Source of the DNA: Ricordea florida
Taxonomy: Eukaryota; Cnidaria; Anthozoa; Corallimorpharia; Ricordeidae
Direction: 5' to 3'
DNA length: 64,000 bases
Assembly: GCA_949710005.1 (NCBI GenBank)
Contig: OX453274.1
Location: forward strand, 31,873,714-31,937,713
Shown in pieces: positions 1-9,517 of this stretch. Position 1 is the first letter of the stretch, and each line of letters begins with the position of its first letter. The notes under the pieces are model-generated. The model saw only the letters and a list, made by a program, of their open reading frames with translations. It had not been told where the DNA came from and did no database searches. Both the position numbers and the translations under genes were made by a program.

Positions 1-2
1 TA

Positions 3-524
3 CAAAGAGGCGAGGCTGGAAATCATAGAGCCCAAGCGTTTGTAGAAAATGCAAACAAAATATTGGGGGAAAGATTATTTAGTCATCAATATGCTCAAGA
101 AATGGTTAGTAATGAAAGGTCAAGAGTATGGGTGAAAAGATTACCAGATATTTTAAAAACTTTGAATAATACGCCAACAAGAATAACTGGTAAAGAGCCT
201 TTTAAAGCTATAAAAATGAAAGAGGTGGATATTGAAACTAAAAATTATAAGCGAGAGATAGGTATTGATGAGATTAGACTACCTCCCGGCGTTAAAGTTA
301 GATATTTATTATCTCCCGGTGAACTTGAAGGTGGTGAAAAAAGGCGAGCTACTGATCCTATTTGGAGCATAAAAGTTTATTATATTTCTAAAAGTGTTAT
401 TTCGCCTAATCAACCGGTTTTATATTATTTATTGGATGGCCCAAGGCGTGGTTTTGTTAGGGAGGAATTACAGGTTATTCCTTATGATACTGAGTTACCA
501 CCTAATTATGTTTTAGAAAGATGA
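3..524 (+). CDS. Polinton integrase, C-terminal part (5' end cut by window)
   Basis: DDE integrase that would insert the element's DNA into the host genome. Frame 3 is open from the window edge, so the true start lies outside. The stretch EAGNHRAQAFVENANKI contains the last catalytic Glu (in FVE) and matches the integrase at 60134-61120. The C-terminal region is the SH3/chromo-like DNA-binding part, with YLLSPGELEGGEKRRATDP and LDGPRRGFVREEL nearly identical to the second copy. An internal ATG at 63 is only an in-frame methionine after the catalytic Glu. The stop at 522-524 overlaps the 3' end of the opposing polymerase gene by 23 bp, the same convergent arrangement as in element B. Confidence 0.9.
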   Translation, partial: QRGEAGNHRAQAFVENANKILGERLFSHQYAQEMVSNERSRVWVKRLPDILKTLNNTPTRITGKEPFKAIKMKEVDIETKNYKREIGIDEIRLPPGVKVRYLLSPGELEGGEKRRATDPIWSIKVYYISKSVISPNQPVLYYLLDGPRRGFVREELQVIPYDTELPPNYVLER

Positions 525-3500
525 TGTTCATATTATCATCTAATTCTGTTTTGGAAAGATAATGCCCATATGGAAGAGTATTTATCCTATCTTCGCAAAT
601 ATCCCTCTTATCATCATCTGCAGATAATGCTTTTTTATTAACAGTTTTTGTGTAAATATTATGTAGATTTGATCCAATTAAATTTTGTAATCTCATTTGT
701 GGTTTTCCAGTTAATAAACAATCTTTAAAATCATTAAAACATATTGTTTTATCAATAACTAATTTCTTTGTTCCTTTATTCTTTTTTATCTCTTCCCCAT
801 TATCCATTAATACGCTATATTGTTTGGCTCCTAAACCTGCAAACTCTTTTGGTATTCTTCCACCAAACTCATCTTTGAACATTCCAATTACTTTTTTGTT
901 TACACCAGCCTCGATTCCAGATGGATGGTCTTTAGGATAATTACTAGTGTCAAACTTTTCTCTAACATCTGAACTTATATCTTTGTAGAAATCTGGAGTT
1001 TCTATTTCATATACAAGACTATCAGTATCAGTCATAAGTAATTTAGCCTTTTCTCCATATTTCTTTTTAATATAATTATAATGAAAATCACCCATTATTT
1101 TTTTACTCAAATCTAAAATGCTAAACCCCACATAAATTGGTTTATTGAATGTTATTGATGTTTTCTTCATATTTATAGCGGCTAGATCTTCAGAAAAGAT
1201 AGTAAAATGGTTAAAGTTAGGTTTTCTTATTAATTTTTTAGCTGATTCTATATTATTAACTAATCTAACATCTATCCTTTTTCTAACATTTTCCATCGTT
1301 TTACCAAATACAGAATTATTCATTAACTTGAAGAAATCTTTTTCAAAATCATTAGTTGCTTGCGCCCTCAATTTAGTATTCAAATCAATGTAAGGTTTAA
1401 GCCATTCAGACTCTTTAAATTTAATCCCCTTATGAATCTTTGTTATTTCTAATCCCATACTTTCATAAAATTTTAACGTTTCATGATGGACTACATATCT
1501 TTCCTTATCAAATAGGTTTGGTATTAATTTCTGAACTTTATTAACAGTAAGTTTTTCTGGGGCTAGAGGATAATCTTTATGTAAATCATGAAGATGCTTG
1601 CGATATTTCAAATCAACCTCAACTATACAAGGCATATCTCTCCAATTTTCAAGCTCTTCTTTAGTCATCCATTTAAACCCATGTTTAGGTAAATTCTCAC
1701 TCATTGCAGCCCCATATAAGTTATTTGCATCAAGATAAATAATATAACTTATAAGTTTATTTACCTCAAAATCTGTCATATATGGATTATTAGCTTTAGC
1801 ATATCTTTTTGATATTTGGGCTACGCCTCCTCTAATACCTCTCTCAATAAAAAGTAACATATTAACATCAGTAAACAATTCCAATCTAACTTTAGTTAAT
1901 TTTAACATTGCGTCCCAAGATAATCCTGGTGATGTAAAATAGTGAGCGGGATCTAAACTATAATTCTTCATACATACATCTCTAAAGTTCTCAAATACAT
2001 CAGCTAACTGTAGTACATCTGTTTTTAGATATAAGTCATGATAATCCCTCATTGTTTTCATATCAAATGTTTCCCATACCTTTTTGGCATGTTCATAATC
2101 TTCATCTGAAATACCTTGTTCATTAAGTCTTGAGTAAAATGCCTCCTTTGGCGGAAGTTGGGTTTCATTAAGCTTATCAATACAATCAAAATAATCATAA
2201 GGAAATACACCCTTTCTCAACAATAGTTTTAACTTTTCGCCCGTGAAATGTTTTTTAGTTTCTTTCATATTTTTATCTATTGGAGAAATACACCTATTTT
2301 TAGATAAAAGGCAGTTCTTACATTGCTCGCAATTACCAATACCATTAAAGTTAATAATCTTTCCATCTTTTATGTATCTTCTCATACATTTTCCCGGTTT
2401 ACACGCCTCACAATTTCCACATTTGGTAAGATTATCAACTAATCCACTAAGAGAGCTTGGCATAAATTTATAAGAATCAATAAACCTTATTTTTCTATTA
2501 ATGGTTTTACCATCACCCCCATCATTCTCATCATCATCCTCATCATCATCATCATAATTGGAACCATCATCATAATCATAATTAATTAAAATTTTCTTTG
2601 AGAAACTAATATACTTTTCATCGGTATTAGCTAAACAATCTATTTGACCTTTTGTTTTACCAAGATTCTTAATGAATAAATGTGAATCATAACCAGAAAG
2701 ATTGTGAATTACTACTGGAATGAATTTAGGAATCTCATACTTTAAGTTACACTTATTATGTGCAGCTCCTCTATATTTTCCAGTAAGATGGCAATGATCT
2801 ATTACTTTTTTATAATCTTCATTACTATTTTTAAAAAATTTACCATCACATATATGGCATTTAGTTGCATTTTCATATTCTTTTTTATTTTTTTTAGACA
2901 TTTTATTCTTATTATAAAATTTAAACTTTTCCTTTCTTTCTTCTATTAGTTCAAAAATTTTTCTAACATCTCTTTCTAAATATTCTATAAATATCTGAGC
3001 AACATCCTCATCATCAGATTTTGCTGTATATTTCACACACTGTTTAAAATCATTTGGTAATATACTATCATCAAAACATATAATATAATAGCAGAATCCT
3101 GATGCTTTATGTAGTTGATAATTTTTAGTAAAGCTTTTAATTTCATTTGGGGAACATGTATGTATTGGCATTAGGCACCCTTCAAAATCTACATAAATAA
3201 CAAAAGGTAATCGCATTTTTTTAAAAAAATTTTTAAAGTAAATAAATTTTGGACCACCATCTTTATTCTTATCCATTTTTATTTTAACTTCCCCATGTGA
3301 ATCGCAGTATTCTTTATGTTCCCACAAATTCTTTTCTTTATAAAATGAGTTGAAACATCTAAGACAGAAATGTTTTTTGTTCTTATTTTTATCAATTTCA
3401 GATGATAAAAGCCTACTAACATTTGTTACTAAACAGTAGTGATTTGTTTCACCATTGGATATTAAAAGTAATGTGATAACTTTACAATCACATATATTAC

Positions 3501-5100
3501 ATTCATAATCGTTACAATCACATTTCTTACAACCACATTCCTCGCATTCTTGTTTTATACAACCTTCTTTTTTGCATTCTTGTTTTTTTCTTTTTTCACA
3601 CTCTTTTTTCTTACAACCGCAATTCTTACATTTTTCTTGTTTCTTACAATAACATTTATCACTTAATCTTGCAGTATATATTTTATCCTCTTCTTCATCA
3701 TATTTCAATACATTAACAAGATATGGGTTTTGTTTTTCAAACTTACCAATCTGACTTAATGGAGTGGGGAAGTCTATTCCTTCCCAATTTAACTTTTTAG
3801 AATTTTCCCTCAATTCATCATTTACTCTTTCTCGATGATTTTTTCTTGGAAACACTCCTTCTGTTAATGCATCTTTAAGACATTTTTTATCCTTATTCTT
3901 TATGTTAATAACAGCTTTTTTTGATGCTATTCTTGCTGGTAATGGTATATATGAACTTCCAGAAGTAACTATGTAAGGTGATATACCAATATCAAAACGT
4001 ACCACAGAATCGAATACAAATTTATAACCATTATTTAGAAATTTTTCAAGCTCATTAAGTATATGTTTAATCATAGCATTATATAATTCTGATAAATTAC
4101 TTTCTTCAGTAATTATTTTTGGAGGTGAGTGAAAGAATTTTTCAGTTTCTTCTTCAATTTTGTTTTCGAGTAGAGACTTTTTTACTAACTTGCATGTTAA
4201 TATAAATTTCCCTTTGATTGGTTTCTTTTCCTTATTAATAAGATCTATAACCTTTGGTTTTATTTTTTTCATGAATTCATCAATATAATAACCTTTTTTC
4301 CCATCTATAGTATGCGTTTTCAAATAACCTTTTTTGAATTTTTTTATTTTTTCTTTTGTAATGAAATCCTCCTCATTTTCTTTTCCTTTTTTATCATTTC
4401 TTTTTGTTTTAGGTTTAGCACCCTCCTTCTCATAATCTCTTTTAGCTTTTTTTGATTTAGACGGCGGTTTTATTTCTTTGGGTTGATTTTTCATGGATTG
4501 TGTTTCATTTACTTTTTTATATCTTTCTATAAAATTTTTAGCTAGTTCTTCTGTTTTATTTTTTACTTTTTCAGGAATGTATGGTTTTACAAAATCCCAA
4601 AACTTGTTTAATATATTTCCCATAAAAGGAGTTTGTTTTGTTTTTGTATTTTTAATTATATCTGGTTTTCTTGATGACTTTTTAGGTTTTGACGGAGACG
4701 GACTAGGAGGCGGAGAACCTGGCGGTGTTCCTGGTCTATATCGATCTGGTGAACCAGGAGGGGTTCCTGGCATTTGTGTTGTAGGTGGAATATAAAGTTT
4801 GGGTGGTTTAGTATTTCTAATTGGCGGCGTTGTAACACTAGGAATTGGAAGAGGCGGTTGTGGTTGGTTTGCGCTTCTTTTTGGTGTATTATTTATCGCT
4901 GTAAAAATTTCTCTTTTATTATCAACGATTTGTTTTACATTACTAATTATTTCAGGTATATTACGCAATGCTTGAATTTTAACTTCTTTAGTAGTCATTT
5001 GAGTTCTACCTGGAATTTTATACCACGAAAGTAGAGAGCTTAATTGTTTTGTATTCAAATTATTTAATTGTTCCATTTTCAATTTTGTAAATAATTTCAT
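502..5100 (-). CDS. Polinton family B DNA polymerase (protein-primed type), 1532 aa
   Basis: Replicative DNA polymerase of the element. Motifs in order: Exo I YVDFEG near residue 637; an endonuclease VII/HNH-like zinc module (CHIC ... DHCHLTGKYRGAAHNKCN) at about 750-785; Exo II NLSGYD near 800; a Cys cluster near 880-925; Exo III YHDLYLKTDV near 1020; Pol motif A YLDANNLYG near 1122; motif B KLMNNSVFGKTMEN near 1255; motif C TDTDS near 1355. The N-terminus has a SAP-like stretch followed by Pro/Ser-rich PGTPPGSP repeats and Lys-rich sequence. Compared with the copy at 56091 it carries a Cys-rich insertion of about 55 residues (nt 3480-3660) and an Asp-rich insertion (nt 2510-2580). No stop or frameshift. 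TTTAAAGAT abuts the ATG on the minus strand. Confidence 0.93.
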   Translation of the reverse strand: MKLFTKLKMEQLNNLNTKQLSSLLSWYKIPGRTQMTTKEVKIQALRNIPEIISNVKQIVDNKREIFTAINNTPKRSANQPQPPLPIPSVTTPPIRNTKPPKLYIPPTTQMPGTPPGSPDRYRPGTPPGSPPPSPSPSKPKKSSRKPDIIKNTKTKQTPFMGNILNKFWDFVKPYIPEKVKNKTEELAKNFIERYKKVNETQSMKNQPKEIKPPSKSKKAKRDYEKEGAKPKTKRNDKKGKENEEDFITKEKIKKFKKGYLKTHTIDGKKGYYIDEFMKKIKPKVIDLINKEKKPIKGKFILTCKLVKKSLLENKIEEETEKFFHSPPKIITEESNLSELYNAMIKHILNELEKFLNNGYKFVFDSVVRFDIGISPYIVTSGSSYIPLPARIASKKAVINIKNKDKKCLKDALTEGVFPRKNHRERVNDELRENSKKLNWEGIDFPTPLSQIGKFEKQNPYLVNVLKYDEEEDKIYTARLSDKCYCKKQEKCKNCGCKKKECEKRKKQECKKEGCIKQECEECGCKKCDCNDYECNICDCKVITLLLISNGETNHYCLVTNVSRLLSSEIDKNKNKKHFCLRCFNSFYKEKNLWEHKEYCDSHGEVKIKMDKNKDGGPKFIYFKNFFKKMRLPFVIYVDFEGCLMPIHTCSPNEIKSFTKNYQLHKASGFCYYIICFDDSILPNDFKQCVKYTAKSDDEDVAQIFIEYLERDVRKIFELIEERKEKFKFYNKNKMSKKNKKEYENATKCHICDGKFFKNSNEDYKKVIDHCHLTGKYRGAAHNKCNLKYEIPKFIPVVIHNLSGYDSHLFIKNLGKTKGQIDCLANTDEKYISFSKKILINYDYDDGSNYDDDDEDDDENDGGDGKTINRKIRFIDSYKFMPSSLSGLVDNLTKCGNCEACKPGKCMRRYIKDGKIINFNGIGNCEQCKNCLLSKNRCISPIDKNMKETKKHFTGEKLKLLLRKGVFPYDYFDCIDKLNETQLPPKEAFYSRLNEQGISDEDYEHAKKVWETFDMKTMRDYHDLYLKTDVLQLADVFENFRDVCMKNYSLDPAHYFTSPGLSWDAMLKLTKVRLELFTDVNMLLFIERGIRGGVAQISKRYAKANNPYMTDFEVNKLISYIIYLDANNLYGAAMSENLPKHGFKWMTKEELENWRDMPCIVEVDLKYRKHLHDLHKDYPLAPEKLTVNKVQKLIPNLFDKERYVVHHETLKFYESMGLEITKIHKGIKFKESEWLKPYIDLNTKLRAQATNDFEKDFFKLMNNSVFGKTMENVRKRIDVRLVNNIESAKKLIRKPNFNHFTIFSEDLAAINMKKTSITFNKPIYVGFSILDLSKKIMGDFHYNYIKKKYGEKAKLLMTDTDSLVYEIETPDFYKDISSDVREKFDTSNYPKDHPSGIEAGVNKKVIGMFKDEFGGRIPKEFAGLGAKQYSVLMDNGEEIKKNKGTKKLVIDKTICFNDFKDCLLTGKPQMRLQNLIGSNLHNIYTKTVNKKALSADDDKRDICEDRINTLPYGHYLSKTELDDNMNIIFLKHN

Positions 5101-5109
5101 ATCTTTAAA
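5101..5109 (-). promoter_or_regulatory. TTTAAAGAT motif directly upstream of PolB
   Basis: Read on the minus strand, TTTAAAGAT immediately precedes the start codon. The same core lies 5' of several genes in element B (56064, 61120, 61354, and a variant at 63925). Candidate element-specific promoter or initiator; function inferred only from recurrence. Confidence 0.45.
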
Positions 5110-5147
5110 TTAATTTTTTTACCTGTGTCCTAGAAATATTACTATAT

Positions 5148-5312
5148 AAATCTCTGATAAATCTTTGATCTAATTTTAAGACTAATTTTAAAACTTAATC
5201 AGAAAATTACCAAGACAAATCTCACTACTATCTTTATAAAATCTCTAACAATTTACCTACACTTTTTATAGAATCTCTATAAAATCTTCTTAGAAATTTA
5301 TCAAAAACTTAA
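5148..5312. repeat. Degenerate 11-bp phased repeat array, inner block
   Basis: Fifteen consecutive 11-bp steps can be laid out without a gap, starting AAATCTCTGAT, AAATCTTTGAT, and including ATAAAATCTCT, TAGAATCTCTA and TAAAATCTTCT. Only the A/T-rich-then-TCT pattern is kept, so this is periodicity and not a simple satellite. It lies between the polymerase start and the element end. Confidence 0.6.
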
Positions 5313-5359
5313 CAGTTTCACGGTGCTAGTCCCACCCGCCCACCCCACCACCGACATGT

Positions 5360-5470
5360 AAATCTCTGTTAAATATTTGATAAGACTTCGGCAAGACTTC
5401 TGCAAGACTTCGGCAAGACTTCTGCAAGACTTCGGCAAGACTTCGGCAAGACTTCGGCAAGACATCGGCA
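5360..5470. repeat. 11-bp tandem repeat, outer block of the Polinton terminus
   Basis: Two degenerate units (AAATCTCTGTT, AAATATTTGAT) run in register into eight near-identical copies of AGACTTCGGCA or AGACTTCTGCA at 5383-5470. The first two units resemble those at 5148-5169 across a GC-rich spacer, which suggests that one array expanded. Confidence 0.85.
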
Positions 5471-5514
5471 TAGACTCGTCTACCTGTCCCAACCCCGTAC
5501 TTTTCCCACTCTCT

Positions 5515-5862
5515 GGTTAGTTGTACGTGGAGTGGTACAACGTAAGTTTAAACTTGTGTGTGTTAGAGGTCACTGTTTTCTTATGAGGCGTTCAAAATGC
5601 TTGAAAGCCCACACACTGTTAGCAGCAGACCCACACATATCGAACGCTTCTTTCGTTATTGCCCTTTTCGCGAACACAAAGAGACTTGCTAGGGGGAGGA
5701 AATGCGTTTTTAGCAGTTACGTCAGCAGTCCGATAAGCAGTATCATTTGTTCAATACGGGATATGACGGATATATGACGCGTTGTTTGGCTGCACAACAT
5801 GGCGGACACAGTGGATGTGAAAATTTCATGTTGACATTTTCAGTTGGACTTATCAAATACAA
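5515..5862. other. Upstream region of the RBM7-like gene
   Basis: About 350 bp between the provisional Polinton end and the RBM7-like start codon. It must hold the promoter and 5' UTR unless there is an upstream non-coding exon. I see no clear TATA box. It includes TGACG elements near 5763 and 5775 and an ATGGCGGAC near 5800. Confidence 0.4.
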
Positions 5863-5958
5863 ATGGCTAACTTCATCGAGCGGGATGAGCGCTGTATTTT
5901 TGTTGGAAATCTCGAACCACTTGTGACGGAGGAGATCATTTGGGAGCTTTTTTTACAG
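5863..5958 (+). CDS. RBM7: RBM7-like RNA-binding protein, exon 1
   Basis: First coding exon of a two-exon gene, join(5863..5958, 8142..8630), 194 residues. It encodes the start of an RRM with RNP2 CIFVGNLEP and a helix ending WELFLQ; the donor CAG|GTACAT follows in phase 0. Vertebrate RBM7 starts the same way (LFVGNLE ... ELFHQAGP) and acts in the nucleus as the RNA-binding subunit of the NEXT complex, which feeds non-coding RNA to the exosome. Assignment as RBM7 (or its paralogue RBM11) rests on the RRM and its junction with exon 2. The protein is shorter than human RBM7 because the tail after the RRM is short. Confidence 0.85.
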
Positions 5959-6387
5959 GTACATTAACAAGCTAAGGCGTGGTTTGCGAAACTGTTAACT
6001 TCATGGGAGTATTATCCGTACTGAGTAGAACTTATTTTAGTAAGTACACTATTTGGTACCGATTATAATGCCATCTCCTCAATGCTCAAGTTACTAAGGC
6101 TTATACCCGCGTCGTTTAGTTAACCGGTGCTGAAAGGAAGGCAGTTTTGGGGTGTAGTATCCGTCATCAAGAAGAGCCGTACTGAAAATCGGGGGTTTAC
6201 CTCGATGTAAAAACCTGTGAGGTTTTTCTGTGTTTTTTCAGTATCATTGTCCTAGTCTCTGTTGTTTTGCCTCCTTTTTTTTCTTTGTTCTTTGTCACTC
6301 GTGAAGGTAACAGGTTTTTACACCGAGGATGAGCCGAAACCGGTCGCTTGGCCTACAGGTTAACCCGCCCACAGGTTGATTCGCCTA

Positions 6388-6430
6388 CACTGAAGTCAAC
6401 TCGCCTACACGTGTAGACGAGTTAACTTAG
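6388..6430. repeat. Short palindrome with repeated ACTCGCCTACAC words
   Basis: AAGTCAACTCGCCTACAC is followed directly by GTGTAGACGAGTTAACTT, an 18-bp near-perfect palindrome. Related words occur at 6360-6470 and in reverse near 6600. Probably the remnant of a repeat inside the RBM7-like intron. Confidence 0.55.
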
Positions 6431-7705
6431 TGTGTGACACGCAAAGTTAACTCGCCTCTCAACACACGATACAAATGAGACCGTCACTTAAACCTTCTCG
6501 TAAGGAGTTAATAGAGGATTCAGGACTATACAGATGTTGTGATCCTAGTTTTCATTACAGCTTCATCCATGATCTTATAACATCAAAAGTAACTTTGAAC
6601 GTGTAGGCGAGCTAAGTTCATTAACCTCGAACATGACCAACATTCCTTGTGCTATTTGGCTGAGAAATAGCGTGCTTGTTGTTAGGGTATGAACTTGCCT
6701 CTCTCCTATTATCAGTATTATAATGAGCATGAATTGACATCCCCCCATTCCAAGTGTGGAGACGCAATAACTGGATTTAAGATGCATCAAACATGATTTC
6801 TCTGATTGGAATAGATTATTAAACAGTTTTAATTCCTGTAAAACTAGAGTATTTTTTTTCTTGTCTTAAGGTTACCGTAAACCTTCGCAGGTGTCATTAG
6901 CCAAAAACTTATTACCGCGCTGTCTTAAATACAACCACTACAAATTATATATCAATGTCAAGGTTATAGAATGCTCTATTCGATAAAAATTGTTTCGCTT
7001 CAATTGTTCTTAATAGTAAGTCGAGCGCGACCTAAAAGCGCGAAACGACCTACGTCCCTTTGAGCGAATTTATCGGGTATCAAACTCAACCGCGTAAACA
7101 AAACTACTGCATTATATCATTCACAAGGCATCAATCATCAAAACTGTGTCAGGGATTTCCGTTTTTTAAAATTGATCTCCCGCAATGGCCATTGTTGTGA
7201 AAGGTATCGGTAAATTTTTGATCATCAAAATTGACAGAAAAATTGCAAAGCAACCAATGGGAATATCAAAAAAGCCTCACACGGTGTTGAAGATTAGTGC
7301 CTTGTGATTTATATAATGCAGAAGTTTAGATTCTGCGGTCGAATTCCATACACGATAAATTCGCTCAAAGAGACGTCAGCCGTTTTGTGCTTGTGGGACG
7401 CACTCTCCTTGCGGTTTGAAAAAATAAAAGCGAAATAATTTTTGGCGGATAGTGCATTTAATTAGCTTTTTATTGATATATAGTTTGTGGTTGTTGCGTT
7501 TTAAGCAGCGTGCAGATGATTTTTTTCGCGAAGGACACTCACGAAGGTATATGGTAACCTTAAACAGGGTCTTAAAATACATGTAAAGGGTGTTGTCCTA
7601 CATTGAGTAGGCTTTTTAGAGTATTTTGTCCTAAACAGGTTCAGGATTTCAAACCCTCTGTGGCACCCCTATACCCAAACATTAGTCCTCTGGAATTATA
7701 TATAT

Positions 7706-7816
7706 GTTATTTACCGGGCGGGAGGTCCGTATGGGAAAAAACTGTGCCCGAGGTCTTGAGTCAAGACCAAGGGCACAGTTTTTTCCCATATGGACCGACC
7801 TAGACCGGTAAATAAC
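7706..7816. repeat. Fold-back (hairpin) element in the RBM7-like intron
   Basis: Two abutting arms of about 55 bp: the left starts GTTATTTACCGG and the right ends CCGGTAAATAAC, sharing TATGGGAAAAAACTGTGCCC and GGTCTTGA around the centre. There is almost no loop, so the transcript could form a long hairpin. MITE-like; family not recognised. Confidence 0.8.
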
Positions 7817-8141
7817 TTATTTATTTTTTCTGTTTGTTTGCTTTTTTTTCGCAACAATTTGAATTTGCCGCAAATAGCGTGGATAAAAATCCGGACCGTG
7901 GTCCATATCGTAAAAAGCTGGACCGGTTACAAGCGCGCGATTAGCCAATCAGATTCGACGATTTGGGATTCCGGCCCGCTGAGATGCTTGAGAAAAAAGT
8001 AAATATCATTATTTTTGTACACCCAAGTCATTGATGTCACAAAAATGAGAAATTGTCTTTTGGCTGCTTATGCTATATGCTCGGCATTGTTGATTGACCT
8101 TTGTAAAGTTCAGACATTCTTAAGTTGCCCCTTAAATTCAG

Positions 8142-8630
8142 GCTGGCCCCCTTGATGCTGTCCACATCCCCAAGGACAAAGAGACTGGTGCCCCAAAAAG
8201 GTTTGGCTTTGTGAGTTTTACTCATGAAGTCTCAGTTCCTTATGCTATTAAACTCATGGATGGAATTTCACTGTATGGAAGATCAATAAGTGTGAAATTA
8301 GCAAACCAGGGAATCAGTTCTCCTGGTTGTCAAAGCTCATCAAGTAACAACCATGGCTATGATGATACACCTCTTAGAAGACCACTGTTTGACTCCCCTT
8401 CAGAGAGATTCAGCCCTCTAGTCAGTCCACATATTGGGCTATCAACACCACCACCTCTTATGAGACCCAGTTACCTACAAAACTATTCCTCACCAAGGAG
8501 TGTTTGGGAGAATGTATCACCATGGCAACCCGGTGGAGACCAATATTTACCATGGAGACCCAGTCCACAACATGAACATAACTCTGCGTATCACCAAATG
8601 TATTTCAGAGACAACAGGCCATTTAGATGA
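8142..8630 (+). CDS. RBM7: RBM7-like RNA-binding protein, exon 2 (terminal)
   Basis: Follows the acceptor TTCAG|GCTGG in phase 0 and continues AGPLDAVHIPKDKETG, then RNP1 RFGFVSFTHEVSVPYAI and GISLYGRSISVKL. The HEVSVPYA and LYGR words are typical of RBM7. The remaining ~100 residues are Ser/Pro-rich with no recognised domain (SPSERFSPLVSP, PWQPGGDQYLPWRPS). The stop is at 8628-8630, with an AATAAA a few bases downstream. The intron between the exons is 2183 bp and carries repeats. Confidence 0.87.
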   Translation, partial: AGPLDAVHIPKDKETGAPKRFGFVSFTHEVSVPYAIKLMDGISLYGRSISVKLANQGISSPGCQSSSSNNHGYDDTPLRRPLFDSPSERFSPLVSPHIGLSTPPPLMRPSYLQNYSSPRSVWENVSPWQPGGDQYLPWRPSPQHEHNSAYHQMYFRDNRPFR

Positions 8631-8637
8631 TATTGGC

Positions 8638-8644
8638 AAATAAA
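8638..8644 (+). terminator. Candidate poly(A) signal of the RBM7-like gene
   Basis: AATAAA about 8 bp after the stop codon. It is unusually close, so a later site may be used instead; position is the only support. Confidence 0.35.
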
Positions 8645-9237
8645 AGAATGTTAACCAGACTCCTGTTAAGAGTAATGCTTCCACTACCAAGATCTGAGTT
8701 GCAAGCAAAATGCTGCTTTGTAAGTGCTATGCACTTCCCTTCACCTTTTCATTCAAGAAAAGTGGAGTAAGGGCAATTCCATATCCTTAAAAAGTGCTCT
8801 GTCATGGCAGTCAAGTTCCTTCTGCGTAATGTTGCATTTTCTATGTATCTCTTTTAAAAACAGTGGAACTTAGTGAAAACATTACTTGTACACATCTTAA
8901 TTATATGTTTATGACAACTAATATGCCACTCAAGCATTGTATAAAAAGTTGGAAACGGTTGTATATAAACTGAAGGGCAGACAAGTTTTTAAGGCTTGAA
9001 CATATTCTATTATAATCTTCCTTTTCTGCCCTCTATTGAAAATGATTGCTTTAGTACCGTTAATCAGTTCTTCAGTGTTTTTTTTGCAAGATGTCAATGG
9101 TTATTATCGATATCTTGTCCAGTTACCCCACTTTGACTTAGTTCTCTGCTTACAAGCAGGTTACAATGGCAAGAAATGTAGTGAGGAGAGAGTAAAGGAG
9201 GATAGGGGAGAAAAGTGAAATACCCATAATGTGGCAA
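8645..9237. other. Intergenic, probable 3' UTR and downstream DNA
   Basis: AT-rich sequence after the RBM7-like stop. Open frames here are short and show no domain. Part may be 3' UTR. No other feature seen. Confidence 0.4.
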
Positions 9238-9244
9238 CTAACAG

Positions 9245-9510
9245 CAGTGTTCTCCAGAAGCGCTGGCTGCCGGCATTTTTGCCGACTACTCACTTCCGAA
9301 GCACCGGCTACTTTTATCACAGAAAACGACCTCAATTTTCCCTTTTGTTATTGGCCTCAAAATGCACCAGATTTTTTTTTTTTGGGGGGGGGGACATGCC
9401 CCTGGACCCCTGGACCCCCCTACAGGCTTGTGCCCTTTGGGCACTCGATTGCCAGGCACTGGCTACTTTCATTTGGGGGCTGGCTACTCTAAAATCTCTG
9501 GAGAACACTG
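9245..9510. mobile_element. Non-autonomous hAT-like MITE with 7-bp target duplication
   Basis: Inverted ends CAGTGTTCTCCAGA and TCTCTGGAGAACACTG, flanked on both sides by CTAACAG (9238-9244 and 9511-9517). CAGTG-type ends suit hAT, although hAT normally duplicates 8 bp. The interior has a T-run followed by a G-run and a GGACCCCTGGACCCCCCT stretch. No transposase. Confidence 0.8.
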
Positions 9511-9517
9511 CTAACAG

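Larger units (their letters stand above)
1..5514 (-). mobile_element. Polinton/Maverick (adintovirus-like) element A, polymerase end
   Basis: Partial element entering from the left edge. It holds the 3' end of an integrase gene (+), a full family B DNA polymerase (-) and a terminal region of 11-bp phased repeats. The combination of retrovirus-like integrase and protein-primed-type PolB defines Polintons. The outer end is set provisionally at 5514, where the reverse strand begins AGAGAGTGGG; element B begins with the similar AGAGAGTAGG at 55600, and Polinton termini usually start with AG. Capsid genes would lie left of the window. The strand given is that of the polymerase. The exact end is uncertain because the partner terminus and target duplication are not visible. 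Confidence 0.85.

Noticed and set aside
4493..5034. Plus-strand frames opposite the start of the polymerase gene
   Set aside because: Antisense shadows of the Pro/Gly-rich region of the polymerase.
5301..5492. 63-residue frame over the 11-bp repeats (repeated SLAEVLPKSCR-like units)
   Set aside because: The periodic peptide is just the translation of the 11-bp tandem array (three units give 33 bp); no start signal or relative.
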